From Streptomyces sp. NBC_00525 (GTDB taxonomy: Bacteria; Actinomycetota; Actinomycetes; Streptomycetales; Streptomycetaceae), in contig NZ_CP107834.1 of assembly GCF_036346595.1 (NCBI RefSeq), positions 806,001 to 870,000 of the forward strand: a DNA stretch of 64,000 nt. Reading direction: 5' to 3'. Both the position numbers and the translations under genes were made by a program. Below the pieces are notes generated by a model. It worked only from the letters and a program-made list of their open reading frames with translations, did not search any database and was not told the origin of the DNA. Positions within the stretch are counted from its first letter, which is position 1; every line of letters begins with the position of its first letter. Positions 33,208-41,749 of this stretch are shown piece by piece.

Positions 33208-34296
33208 TCACGCCCCGAACAGGCCCTGTTGTCCCGTTACGCCGTTCTGTGGCTGGACCATTCCCAGGTGGGCCCAGGCAGCGGGGGTGGCGACCCGTCC
33301 GCGCGGGGTCCTGGCCAGCAGCCCTTCGCGGACGAGGAAGGGCTCGGCGACCTCCTCGACGGTCTCCCGCTCCTCCCCGACGGCGACCGCCAGGGTGGAC
33401 AGGCCGACCGGACCGCCGCCGAACAGCTTGAGCAGGGCGCCCAGCACCGCCCGGTCCAGCCGGTCCAGGCCGCGGGCGTCGACCTCGTACACCCCGAGGG
33501 CCGCCGCCGCGGTCTCCCGGTCGATCCGGCCGTCGGCCTTGACCTGGGCGTAGTCCCGTACGCGGCGCAGCAGCCGGTTGGCGATGCGGGGCGTGCCGCG
33601 GGAGCGGCCGGCGATCTCGGCGGCGCCGGCGGCGTCCGTCTCGACGTCGAGCAGGCGGGCGGAGCGGTGGATCACGCGTTCCAGCTCGGCGGGGGTGTAG
33701 AACTCCATGTGGCCGGTGAAGCCGAAGCGGTCGCGCAGCGGGGGCGGCAGCAGCCCGGCCCGGGTGGTGGCTCCGACCAGGGTGAAGGGGGGCAGCTCCA
33801 ACGGGATCGCGGTGGCGCCGGGGCCCTTGCCGACGATGACGTCGACCCGGAAGTCCTCCATGGCCATGTACAGCATCTCCTCGGCGGGCCGGGACATGCG
33901 GTGGATCTCGTCCAGGAAGAGGACCTCGCCCTCCTGGAGCGAGGAGAGGATCGCCGCGAGGTCTCCGGCGTGCTGGATGGCGGGGCCGGAGGTGATGCGG
34001 ATCGGGGCGTTCATCTCGGCCGCGATGATCATGGAGAGGGTGGTCTTGCCGAGGCCGGGGGCGCCGGAGAGCAGCACGTGGTCGGCGGTGGCGCCGCGGG
34101 CGCGGGCGGCCTTGAGGACGAGGTCGAGCTGTTCGCGCACCTTCTCCTGGCCGACGAACTCGTCGAGGTCCTTGGGGCGCAGCGCCGCCTCGACCGCGGT
34201 GTCGTCGCCGTCGGCTCCGGCGTCGACCAGCCGCTCGTCGGCCGGCCGTTCGTCGAAGCGTTCGTCCATGCCGGCGTCGGTGTCGTCCCAGTTCAT
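33208..34296 (-). CDS. ruvB: Holliday junction branch-migration helicase RuvB
   Basis: Hexameric AAA+ motor of the RuvAB complex. The protein has 362 residues. Walker A is GAPGLGKTT, Walker B is FLDEIHRM, sensor 1 is GATTRAGLL, and the arginine-finger region is [10 protein letters not shown]. The C-terminal winged helix includes [14 protein letters not shown]. The start ATG 34296 follows ruvA by 74 bp. It is the last gene of ruvC-ruvA-ruvB. Confidence 0.97.
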   Translation of the reverse strand: MNWDDTDAGMDERFDERPADERLVDAGADGDDTAVEAALRPKDLDEFVGQEKVREQLDLVLKAARARGATADHVLLSGAPGLGKTTLSMIIAAEMNAPIRITSGPAIQHAGDLAAILSSLQEGEVLFLDEIHRMSRPAEEMLYMAMEDFRVDVIVGKGPGATAIPLELPPFTLVGATTRAGLLPPPLRDRFGFTGHMEFYTPAELERVIHRSARLLDVETDAAGAAEIAGRSRGTPRIANRLLRRVRDYAQVKADGRIDRETAAAALGVYEVDARGLDRLDRAVLGALLKLFGGGPVGLSTLAVAVGEERETVEEVAEPFLVREGLLARTPRGRVATPAAWAHLGMVQPQNGVTGQQGLFGA

Positions 34297-34370
34297 CTCG
34301 TCTGTCCGCCTCGGATGTATCGGTGTCCCGGCCGGGGTGGCCGGCGGGGCGTAGCAGGGGCCCGCGCGCT

Positions 34371-34997
34371 TCAGCGTGCCCGGTTGAGGGTCTGCAGGGC
34401 GGCGCGCAGGAGCTGCGGCACGGGGGCCGGGCCGCCTGCGGCCAGGGCTTCCTCGGCCTGCGGGGCGACGGCGGCGACGGCTTCGTCCGCCTCGCGGGTG
34501 GCGTAGCCGAGGCCGATGAGCGCGGCCTGGAGCTGGTCGCGCCAGGAGGCGGAGACGGCGGCGCCGATGCCCTGGCCGGGGGCGTGGCCGCCGACGGGTT
34601 CGCCGAGCCGGTCCTTCAGTTCGAGCAGGAGTTTCTGGGCACCCTTCTTGCCGATGCCGGAGACCGCGGTGAGGGCCTTCTCGTCGCCGGTGGCGACGGC
34701 GAGGCGCAGGGCGTCGGGTGTGTGGGTGGCGAGCATGGCCTGGGCGAGGCGGGGGCCGACGCCGCTGGCGGTCTGCAGGAGTTCGAAGACCTGTCGTTCG
34801 TCGTCGTCGGCGAAGCCGTAGAGCGTCAGCGAGTCCTCGCGGACGACGAGGGAGGTGGCGAGTCTGGCCTGTTGGCCGACGCGCAGGTCGGCCAGGGTGT
34901 TGGGCGCGCACTGGACGGCCATGCCGATGCCGCCGACCTCGATGACGGCCGTGGTCGGGGCGAGCGCGGCGACGGGGCCGCTGACGAAGGCGATCAT
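34371..34997 (-). CDS. ruvA: Holliday junction DNA-binding subunit RuvA
   Basis: Tetrameric junction-recognising protein of 208 residues. The OB-fold N-terminal domain ([20 protein letters not shown]) is followed by tandem helix-hairpin-helix motifs ([34 protein letters not shown]) and a C-terminal RuvB-binding domain ([16 protein letters not shown]). The ATG overlaps the ruvC stop (ATGA, 34994-34997). Confidence 0.97.
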   Translation of the reverse strand: MIAFVSGPVAALAPTTAVIEVGGIGMAVQCAPNTLADLRVGQQARLATSLVVREDSLTLYGFADDDERQVFELLQTASGVGPRLAQAMLATHTPDALRLAVATGDEKALTAVSGIGKKGAQKLLLELKDRLGEPVGGHAPGQGIGAAVSASWRDQLQAALIGLGYATREADEAVAAVAPQAEEALAAGGPAPVPQLLRAALQTLNRAR

Positions 34998-35551
34998 CGG
35001 GGGACCTTCCGGACGGGAACGGCGGTGGTGCGCGAGGTGCGGGCGGCCGCCGCGTGCGCCTGCTGGAGGCGGTTGAGGGCGGGGGCGCGCCAGATGTGGC
35101 AGATGGCGAGCGCCAGGGCGTCGGCGGCGTCGGCCGGTTTCGGCGGGGCGTCCAGCCGCAGGAGCCGGGTGACCATGGCTCCGACCTGGGCCTTGTCGGC
35201 GCGTCCGCTGCCGGAGACGGCGGCCTTGACCTCGCTGGGGGTGTGCAGGGCGACGGGGAGGCCGCGCCGGGCCGCGCAGAGCATGGCGATGGCACTGGCC
35301 TGGGCGGTGCCCATCACCGTACGGACGTTGTGCTGGGCGAAGACGCGCTCGACGGCGACGCAGTCGGGGCGGTGTTCGTCGAGCCACTCCTCGATGCCGC
35401 GTTCGACGGCCACCAGACGGTCGCCCAGCTCCGCGTCGGCCGGGGTGCGGACGACGCCCACGCCGCGCATGGTCAGGGGCCGTCCGGCGACGCCTTCGAC
35501 GACGCCGACGCCGCACCTGGTCAGACCCGGGTCCACGCCGAGCACCCGCAC
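34994..35551 (-). CDS. ruvC: Crossover junction endodeoxyribonuclease RuvC
   Basis: Cuts Holliday junctions symmetrically. The protein has 185 residues with an RNase H fold. Catalytic acidic residues lie in [14 protein letters not shown] (Asp7), [10 protein letters not shown] (Glu) and [14 protein letters not shown] (the C-terminal Asp pair). The start follows a GGGAGGG-type site. It is the first gene of the ruvCAB operon, 115 bp downstream of yebC. Confidence 0.97.
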   Translation of the reverse strand: MRVLGVDPGLTRCGVGVVEGVAGRPLTMRGVGVVRTPADAELGDRLVAVERGIEEWLDEHRPDCVAVERVFAQHNVRTVMGTAQASAIAMLCAARRGLPVALHTPSEVKAAVSGSGRADKAQVGAMVTRLLRLDAPPKPADAADALALAICHIWRAPALNRLQQAHAAAARTSRTTAVPVRKVPR

Positions 35552-35617
35552 GGTCCGCCCCTCCCTGCCGATCGGTCAACTGTTCCAGCAGGCTATCGGT
35601 CACCACCGACAACGCGA

Positions 35618-35649
35618 CGGGCCGACGGGGTGTGTCCCCCGCCGGCCCG
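35618..35649 (-). terminator. Terminator downstream of yebC
   Basis: 12-bp stem with one mismatch (35618-35630 with 35637-35649), 17 bp after the yebC stop. Confidence 0.65.
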
Positions 35650-35666
35650 CTCGCGACAGGCGTGGC

Positions 35667-36419
35667 TCAGGCGTCCACCTTGGCCATGACCTCGTCGCTG
35701 ACGTCGAAGTTGGCGAAGACGTTCTGCACGTCGTCGCTGTCCTCCAGCGCGTCGATCAGCTTGAAGATCTTGCGGGCGCCCTCCTCGTCGAGGTCGACCT
35801 GCATGGTGGGCAGGAAGTTGGCCTCGGCCGAGTCGTAGTCGATGCCCTCCTGCTGGAGCGCGGTACGGACCGCGACCAGGTCGGTGGCCTCGCTGACGAC
35901 CTCGTAGGTGTCGCCCAGGTCGTTGACCTCCTCGGCGCCCGCTTCGAGGACGGCACCGAGCACGTCGTCCTCCGTCAGCTCGCCCTTGGGGACGATGACG
36001 ACGCCCTTGCGGTTGAAGAGGTACGAGACGGAGCCGGGGTCGGCCATCGAGCCGCCGTTGCGCGTCATGGCGACGCGTACGTCGGACGCGGCACGGTTGC
36101 GGTTGTCGGTGAGGCACTCGATGAGCACCGCGACACCGTTGGGTCCGTAACCCTCGTACATGATCGTCTGGTAGTCGACGCCACCGGCCTCGAGACCGCC
36201 ACCGCGCTTGACCGCGGAGTCGATGTTCTTGTTCGGGACCGAACTCTTCTTCGCCTTCTGGATCGCGTCCACGAGGGTCGGGTTGCCCTCGGGGTCCACA
36301 CCACCGGTGCGGGCCGCGACCTCGATGTTCTTGATCAGCTTCGCGAAGAGCTTGCCGCGCTTGGCGTCAATCACGGCCTTCTTGTGCTTCGTCGTAGCCC
36401 ATTTAGAGTGGCCGGACAT
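35667..36419 (-). CDS. yebC: YebC/PmpR-family protein (TACO1-like)
   Basis: Protein of 250 residues from ATG 36419. It starts with the family signature [22 protein letters not shown] and continues with SVKRGGG-type and [10 protein letters not shown] motifs. Members were long called transcription regulators. More recent work on YebC/TACO1 links them to translation of polyproline stretches, so the efp gene in this window may be functionally related. The size is standard. It sits between pdxT and ruvC, a conserved location. Confidence 0.95.
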   Translation of the reverse strand: MSGHSKWATTKHKKAVIDAKRGKLFAKLIKNIEVAARTGGVDPEGNPTLVDAIQKAKKSSVPNKNIDSAVKRGGGLEAGGVDYQTIMYEGYGPNGVAVLIECLTDNRNRAASDVRVAMTRNGGSMADPGSVSYLFNRKGVVIVPKGELTEDDVLGAVLEAGAEEVNDLGDTYEVVSEATDLVAVRTALQQEGIDYDSAEANFLPTMQVDLDEEGARKIFKLIDALEDSDDVQNVFANFDVSDEVMAKVDA

Positions 36420-36480
36420 CTGCCTTCTCCTTCGCGTCACCAAATTCCGTACGAACCCGAGAGATCCTACCGGGATCGAG

Positions 36481-37074
36481 TCACCCGGCCGCGCGCACCA
36501 TCTCGGTGAAGTACGCGTGGAGCCGGTGATCGCCGGTCAGTTCCGGGTGGAAGGACGTGGCGAGCGCGTTGTCCTGCCGTACGGCCACGATGTGTCCGCC
36601 GTGCTCGGCGACGACCTTCGCGCGGGCGCCCACGGACTCGACCCAGGGGGCCCGGATGAAGACGCCCTCCACCGGTCCGCCGTCGATCCCGGCGACCTCG
36701 ACGGCCGCCTCGAAGGACTCGTTCTGCCGCCCGAAAGCGTTACGGCGCACGATCATGTCGATGCCGCCGAGCGTCTCCTGGCCCGCGCGGGGGTCGAGGA
36801 TCTTGTCGGCGAGCAAAATCATCCCGGCGCAGGTGCCGTAGACGGGCATGCCGGCCGCGATCCGCTCGCGCAGGGGCTCCAGCAGGCCGAACAGGGCGGC
36901 CAGCTTGGACATGGTGGTGGACTCGCCGCCGGGCAGGACCAGGCCGTCGACCTCCGCCAGTTCCTCGGGACGCCGGACCGGCCTGGCCAGGGCATTCGCC
37001 GAGGCCAGGGCGATCAGGTGTTCCCGGACGTCGCCCTGGAGGGCCAGGACGCCGATCACAGGGGTTTCGCTCAT
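36481..37074 (-). CDS. pdxT: Pyridoxal 5'-phosphate synthase, glutaminase subunit
   Basis: Supplies ammonia from glutamine to PdxS. The protein has 197 residues. Class I glutaminase residues are the nucleophile Cys in [12 protein letters not shown] and the His/Glu pair in SFHPELTGD near the C-terminus. [12 protein letters not shown] and [10 protein letters not shown] are family markers. It starts 6 bp after the pdxS stop. Confidence 0.97.
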   Translation of the reverse strand: MSETPVIGVLALQGDVREHLIALASANALARPVRRPEELAEVDGLVLPGGESTTMSKLAALFGLLEPLRERIAAGMPVYGTCAGMILLADKILDPRAGQETLGGIDMIVRRNAFGRQNESFEAAVEVAGIDGGPVEGVFIRAPWVESVGARAKVVAEHGGHIVAVRQDNALATSFHPELTGDHRLHAYFTEMVRAAG

Positions 37075-37080
37075 CGCTGC

Positions 37081-38001
37081 TTACCAGCCGCGGTTCGCGT
37101 AGCGCTCGGCCTCGGGCAGCGTGTCGCAGTTGATGCCGACCATGGCCTCGCCCAGGTTGCGGGAGGCGTCCGCGATGATCTTCGGGTCGTCGAAGAAGGT
37201 GGTGGCCTTCACGATGGCGGCGGCGCGCTTGGCCGGGTCGCCGGACTTGAAGATGCCGGAGCCGACGAAGACGCCCTCGGCCCCGAGCTGCCGCATCAGC
37301 GCCGCGTCCGCCGGGGTGGCGACGCCGCCCGCGGAGAACAGCACGACGGGCAGCTTGCCCAGCTCGGCGACCTCCTTGACCAGCTCGTAGGGGGCGCGCA
37401 GCTCCTTGGCGGCGGCGTACAGCTCGTTGTTGTCGTAGCCGCGCAGCCGGGCGATCTCGTTCTTGATCTGGCGCAGGTGGCGGACGGCCTCGACGACGTT
37501 GCCGGTGCCGGCCTCGCCCTTGGAGCGGATCATGGCCGCGCCCTCGGCGATCCGGCGCAGCGCCTCGCCCAGGTTGGTGGCACCGCAGACGAACGGGGTG
37601 GTGAAGGCGAACTTGTCGCTGTGGTTGACCTCGTCGGCCGGGGTGAGGACCTCGGACTCGTCGATGTAGTCGACGCCGAGGGACTGGAGCACCTGCGCCT
37701 CGACGAAGTGCCCGATGCGGGACTTGGCCATCACCGGGATGGACACCGCCTCGATGATCTCCTCGATCATGTTCGGGTCGGACATCCGGGCCACGCCGCC
37801 GTCCTTGCGGATGTCGGCCGGCACCCGCTCCAGGGCCATGACGGCCACGGCGCCCGCGTCCTCGGCGATCTTCGCCTGCTCGGCGTTGACGACGTCCATG
37901 ATCACGCCGCCCTTGAGCTGCTCGGCCATGCCGCGCTTGACGCGCGCGGTGCCGGTGGCCGGGGTGTCGGCGGACTGCGGGGTGCTGGGGAGTGTGGACA
38001 C
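37081..38001 (-). CDS. pdxS: Pyridoxal 5'-phosphate synthase, synthase subunit
   Basis: Builds PLP from ribose 5-phosphate, glyceraldehyde 3-phosphate and ammonia. The protein has 306 residues forming a (beta/alpha)8 barrel with a GTG start at 38001. Catalytic lysines are in [16 protein letters not shown] and [14 protein letters not shown]. The phosphate site is [15 protein letters not shown] and VGSGIFKS. Sequence agreement with the family is very high throughout. Confidence 0.98.
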   Translation of the reverse strand: MSTLPSTPQSADTPATGTARVKRGMAEQLKGGVIMDVVNAEQAKIAEDAGAVAVMALERVPADIRKDGGVARMSDPNMIEEIIEAVSIPVMAKSRIGHFVEAQVLQSLGVDYIDESEVLTPADEVNHSDKFAFTTPFVCGATNLGEALRRIAEGAAMIRSKGEAGTGNVVEAVRHLRQIKNEIARLRGYDNNELYAAAKELRAPYELVKEVAELGKLPVVLFSAGGVATPADAALMRQLGAEGVFVGSGIFKSGDPAKRAAAIVKATTFFDDPKIIADASRNLGEAMVGINCDTLPEAERYANRGW

Positions 38002-38102
38002 GGATCGACCTCACTGTGGGGAAGCGGATGCGGGGACGCCCAAGGGCGCACACCCGAGCAAACGCCCCACGACCAGTCCACAGCAAGGGCCAATGGGTGG
38101 CC

Positions 38103-38148
38103 GGTGGCTCGTTTTGCCCCGGCCCCCGTGCGCACGGACCGAGCCACC
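38103..38148 (-). terminator. Hairpin downstream of the LemA-like gene
   Basis: A 9-bp outer stem (GGTGGCTCG 38103-38111 with 38140-38148) encloses an inner CCGTGCGCACGG palindrome. It lies between the LemA-like gene and pdxS and probably separates their transcripts. Confidence 0.55.
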
Positions 38149-38179
38149 GCCCGTCGGCTGCCGGACCGGGCCCCCTCTG

Positions 38180-38725
38180 TCAGCTGCCGGGGCGGTCCGC
38201 CAGGGCCACCGGCGGCTCGTCGTCCATTTCGAAGGCCAGCGGGAACGGGGCGTGCCCGGCGAGCCGGAACCAGCGCACCGTGCGGTGGCGGCGCAGCGCC
38301 CGCGCCGCCCGGACCGCGTCGTTGTGGAACCGGCGCGCCATCGGCACCCGGCGCACCGCGGCCGCCAGCTCGGACGCCGCCTCCTGGCCGCCGGGGATCT
38401 CCCGTACCGCCTCCACCTGCTCGCTCTCGCCGAACACCGCGCGCAGGGCGGCGCTCAACTCGCTCTCGGCGACCTCCCGCTGCTCCTGGGGCGACTGCCG
38501 GGCGGCGTGCGCGGCCTCGTACAGCACGATCGAGGAGGCCGGGTCGAGCACCCCGGAGGTGGCGAGTTCCTGGGTGACCGAGGCCCGGCGCAGCAGTTGC
38601 GCGTCGAGGGCGGCGCGGGCCGCGTCGATCCGGGTGTGCAGCCGGTCGAGGCGGCCGGCGGTCCAGCTGAGGTACAGGCCGATCGCGACGAGGACGACGA
38701 CGGCCCAGATGAGGGTTGCGGTCAC
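38180..38725 (-). CDS. LemA-like membrane protein
   Basis: Product of 181 residues from GTG 38725. The N-terminal membrane helix (TLIWAVVVLVAIGLYLSW) is followed by a long helical domain (GRLDRLHTRIDAARAALDAQ, LLRRASVTQELA). The N-terminal pattern and the later RRFHNDAVRAARALR followed by FPLAFEMDD resemble the LemA family, a helical bundle of unknown function usually seen with TPM/HtpX proteins. Family membership is my inference from this pattern. It is 11 bp downstream of pimA and probably in its operon. Confidence 0.7.
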   Translation of the reverse strand: MTATLIWAVVVLVAIGLYLSWTAGRLDRLHTRIDAARAALDAQLLRRASVTQELATSGVLDPASSIVLYEAAHAARQSPQEQREVAESELSAALRAVFGESEQVEAVREIPGGQEAASELAAAVRRVPMARRFHNDAVRAARALRRHRTVRWFRLAGHAPFPLAFEMDDEPPVALADRPGS

Positions 38726-38736
38726 GGGCCGAAAGG

Positions 38737-39894
38737 CTACCGGGCGGGCCCGAACCGGCCGCGCAGTCCGGTGCGCTCGTCCGCCGCGACCGAGGCGGCG
38801 CCGTCCGTCACCGTCTCGTACACGGCGAGGATGTCCGCCCCGACCGTCGACCAGTCGAAGCGCCGCACATGGGCGCTGCCCCGCTCGCGCAGTCCGGCGC
38901 GCCGCTCCGGGTCGCCCAGCAGCCGGATCGCCGCCCCGGCCAGCGCGTCGGCGTCCTCGTTGGCGAACAGTTCGCCCGCCGCGCCCTGGTCCAGCACCTG
39001 GGCGAAGGCGTCCAGGTCGCTGGCGAGGACCGGCGCGCCCGCCGACATGGCCTCGACCAGGATGATGCCGAAGCTCTCGCCCCCGGTGTTGGGCGCCACG
39101 TACAGGTCGACGCTGCGCAGCAGCCGCGCCTTGTCCTCGTCGCTCACCATGCCCAGGAACTCCACGCGCGAGCGCATCTCCTTCGGCAGCGAGGCGACGG
39201 CCTCCTCCTCGTCGCCCCGGCCGGCCACCAGCAGTCTGGTCTCCGGGCGGGCGGCCAGGATGGCGGGCAGGGCCCGCATCAGGACGGGCAGCCCCTTGCG
39301 CGGCTCGTCGATGCGCCCGATGAAGCCGATGGTGCCGCCCTGCCACTCGGGCCGGGGCTCGGCCCTCGCGAAGAAGTCGACGTCCACACCGTTCGGGATG
39401 ACGACGGCGTCCCCGCCGAGGTGCTCGACGAGGGTCCGGCGGGCATACTCGCTGACCGCGATCCGCGCGCTGATCTTCTCCAGCGCGGCCTGCAGGATGG
39501 CGTACGCGGCGATCATCGCGCGGGAGCGCGGGTTGGACGTGTGGAACGTGGCGACGATCGGCCCCTGGGCCGCCCAGCAGGTCAGCAGGCCCAGCGACGG
39601 CGAGGTCGGCTCATGGATGTGGACGACGTCGAACGTGCCCTCGTGCAGCCAGCGCCGCACCCGCGCCGCCGACAGGAAGCCGAAGTTCAGCCGGGCCACG
39701 GAACCGTTGTAGCGCACGGGCACGGCCCGGCCGGCGGAGACCACGTACGGCGGCAGCGGCGTCTCGTCGTCGGCGGGCGCCAGCACGGACACCTCGTGGC
39801 CGAGCCGGATGAGGTGTTCGGCCAGGTCCCGGATGTGGAACTGCACACCGCCCGGTACGTCCCAGGAGTACGGGCAGACGATGCCGATCTTCAC
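38737..39894 (-). CDS. pimA: Phosphatidyl-myo-inositol alpha-mannosyltransferase
   Basis: GT4 glycosyltransferase adding the first mannose from GDP-mannose to phosphatidylinositol on the cytoplasmic membrane face. The product has 385 residues from GTG 39894 (VKIGIVCPYSWDVPGGVQFH). The glycine loop DVPGGVQ and the nucleotide-binding EX7E motif (GGESFGIILVEAMSAG) are clear. The start overlaps the acyltransferase stop as GTGA. It is the third gene of pgsA-patA-pimA. Confidence 0.95.
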   Translation of the reverse strand: MKIGIVCPYSWDVPGGVQFHIRDLAEHLIRLGHEVSVLAPADDETPLPPYVVSAGRAVPVRYNGSVARLNFGFLSAARVRRWLHEGTFDVVHIHEPTSPSLGLLTCWAAQGPIVATFHTSNPRSRAMIAAYAILQAALEKISARIAVSEYARRTLVEHLGGDAVVIPNGVDVDFFARAEPRPEWQGGTIGFIGRIDEPRKGLPVLMRALPAILAARPETRLLVAGRGDEEEAVASLPKEMRSRVEFLGMVSDEDKARLLRSVDLYVAPNTGGESFGIILVEAMSAGAPVLASDLDAFAQVLDQGAAGELFANEDADALAGAAIRLLGDPERRAGLRERGSAHVRRFDWSTVGADILAVYETVTDGAASVAADERTGLRGRFGPAR

Positions 39895-40838
39895 GTCGTG
39901 TCTCCGCTCCGGTCTCCGCGGGGTTCGAGGTCGGCGATCCACAGCCGTTGCAGCATGTGCCAGTCCTCCGGGTGCTCGGCGATGCCCAGGGCGAACGCGT
40001 CGGCCAGCGCCTGGGTCATCCGGGACGTCCGCGCGGCCCGGTCACCCGCGTCGGGCACCTCGACGGGCGGATGGATACGGGCCTTCATCACCGGCGTGTC
40101 GTCGTACGAGAGCGTCACCGGCAGCAGCAGCGCGCCGGTCTGCTGAGCGAGCAGCGCGGGGCCGGCCGGCATCCGGGCCGTGTCGCCGAAGAACGACACC
40201 TCCACCCCGGACGAGGACAGATCGCGGTCGGCTACCAGACAGACCAGGCCGCCCGACCGCAGCCGCCGGGCCAGCGTCCCGAACGCGGCGCCGCCGGTGT
40301 GCGGCAGCACCTCCATGCCCAGGCCCTCGCGGTAGGCGACGAACCGGTCGTACAGCGACTCGGGCTTCAGCCGCTCGGCGACCGTGGTGAACGGCACCTT
40401 CAGGTCCGTGGTCACCCACGCCCCGGCCAGGTCCCAGTTGCCCAGGTGCGGCAGGGCGAGGATCACCCCGCGCCCGGAGTCGAGGCCGTCCGTCAGCCGG
40501 TGGGCGTCCGTCACGTCGATGGACGCCTTGATCCGCTCCGGACTCCAGGTGGGCAGCCGGAACGACTCCATCCAGTAGCGCATGTACGAGCGCATGCCCG
40601 CGCGCGAAAGGGCCGCCAGCCGCGCCGCGTCGGCGTCCGGCACGACCCTGGCGAGGTTGGACTCCAGCCGCAGCACGCTCTTGCCGCGCCGCCGCCACAC
40701 CTGGTCGGCGAGGGTACGGAACAGGGCCCGCGCCACCGGTTCGGGCAGCGTCTTGACCGCCGCCCAGCCCAGCCCGTACAGCCCGTCGCTCAGCCGTTCC
40801 CGCACGCCCGGCCGCGCGTCCGGGCCGGGGCCGCTCAC
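39891..40838 (-). CDS. Phosphatidylinositol mannoside acyltransferase (PatA/HtrB-like)
   Basis: Transfers a fatty acyl chain to the PimA product. The product has 315 residues from GTG 40838 (VSGPGPDARPG). It is an LPLAT superfamily member with the HX4D active site in ALPHLGNWDLAGAW and a later AGPALLAQQTGALLLPVTL segment. No cleavable signal is seen, and membrane association is expected via the N-terminal amphipathic part. GTGA overlaps join it both to pgsA upstream and to pimA downstream. In mycobacteria this gene is called patA. Confidence 0.93.
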   Translation of the reverse strand: MSGPGPDARPGVRERLSDGLYGLGWAAVKTLPEPVARALFRTLADQVWRRRGKSVLRLESNLARVVPDADAARLAALSRAGMRSYMRYWMESFRLPTWSPERIKASIDVTDAHRLTDGLDSGRGVILALPHLGNWDLAGAWVTTDLKVPFTTVAERLKPESLYDRFVAYREGLGMEVLPHTGGAAFGTLARRLRSGGLVCLVADRDLSSSGVEVSFFGDTARMPAGPALLAQQTGALLLPVTLSYDDTPVMKARIHPPVEVPDAGDRAARTSRMTQALADAFALGIAEHPEDWHMLQRLWIADLEPRGDRSGDTT

Positions 40839-41485
40839 CGCCCGGCCGCGTCGGCCGCGTCCGCCTCGGCGGACTCGCGGCGCACGGTGACGACGCGCTG
40901 GATCAGCGTCACCAGGCTGCCGACGGCGACGATCCACAGCGCGATCGGCAGCAGCACCTGGATGCCCGGCACGCCGAACTTGTGCAGCCCCGCGAAACCG
41001 GCTGCCACCAGCGAGATCACCAGGCGCTCGGCGCGCTCCACGAGCCCGTTGACCGCCACTGGCAGACCGATCGACTCGCCGCGCGCCTTGGTGTACGAGA
41101 CCACCTGGCCGCTGGCGAGGCAGAAGATCGCCACCGCGCACAGGATGTTGTCGTCGCCGCTGCCCGCGTACCAGAGGGCGAAGCCGCCGAAGATGGCCCC
41201 GTCCGCGACCCGGTCGAGCGTGGAGTCCAGGAACGCCCCCCAGCGGCTGGAGATCCCGGCCTGGCGCGCCATGTTCCCGTCCACGAGGTCCGAGAACACG
41301 AAGATCGTGATGACGATCGTGCCCCAGAAGAACTCCCCCATCGGGAAGAAGACCAGCGCACCGGCCATCACCCCGGCCGTACCGATCAGGGTGACGGCGT
41401 CAGGGCTCACGCCGAGGCGGAGGAGCAGTGCGGCGAACGGCGTGAGAACACGCGTGAAAAAGGCACGCGCGTACTTGTTCAGCAT
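40835..41485 (-). CDS. pgsA: Phosphatidylinositol phosphate synthase (CDP-alcohol phosphatidyltransferase)
   Basis: Integral membrane enzyme joining CDP-diacylglycerol with inositol phosphate. The protein has 216 residues and about six helices. The CDP-AP signature D-x2-DG-x2-AR-x8-G-x3-D-x3-D is complete (starting DLVDGNMAR, ending FLDSTLD). Placement directly before the PIM acyltransferase and pimA supports the inositol-phosphate substrate rather than glycerol phosphate. The start is ATG 41485. Confidence 0.94.
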   Translation of the reverse strand: MLNKYARAFFTRVLTPFAALLLRLGVSPDAVTLIGTAGVMAGALVFFPMGEFFWGTIVITIFVFSDLVDGNMARQAGISSRWGAFLDSTLDRVADGAIFGGFALWYAGSGDDNILCAVAIFCLASGQVVSYTKARGESIGLPVAVNGLVERAERLVISLVAAGFAGLHKFGVPGIQVLLPIALWIVAVGSLVTLIQRVVTVRRESAEADAADAAGR

Positions 41486-41749
41486 GGCCTTCCCGAGGGT
41501 CGGTGGGCCGTGTGACCCCGACGGCCACCGGCAGGAGGGCGCTGCAGGCCCTGAACCGGCCGGGGCTGTCAGCGCCCTCCGCGCCCATCGTAGTCACGGC
41601 CGACCCCCCGTATCGTCCGGGCACCCCGGCGCGGGGAGCGCGAGCTGTGGACGGCGTCCGGCGGGAGTGCCAAGCTCGAAATACCGCGGGCGCCGCCGCA
41701 GCCGCCGCGCCGGCCCCGCACTCGGTGCACCGTCCGAGCGGAGGCACAC

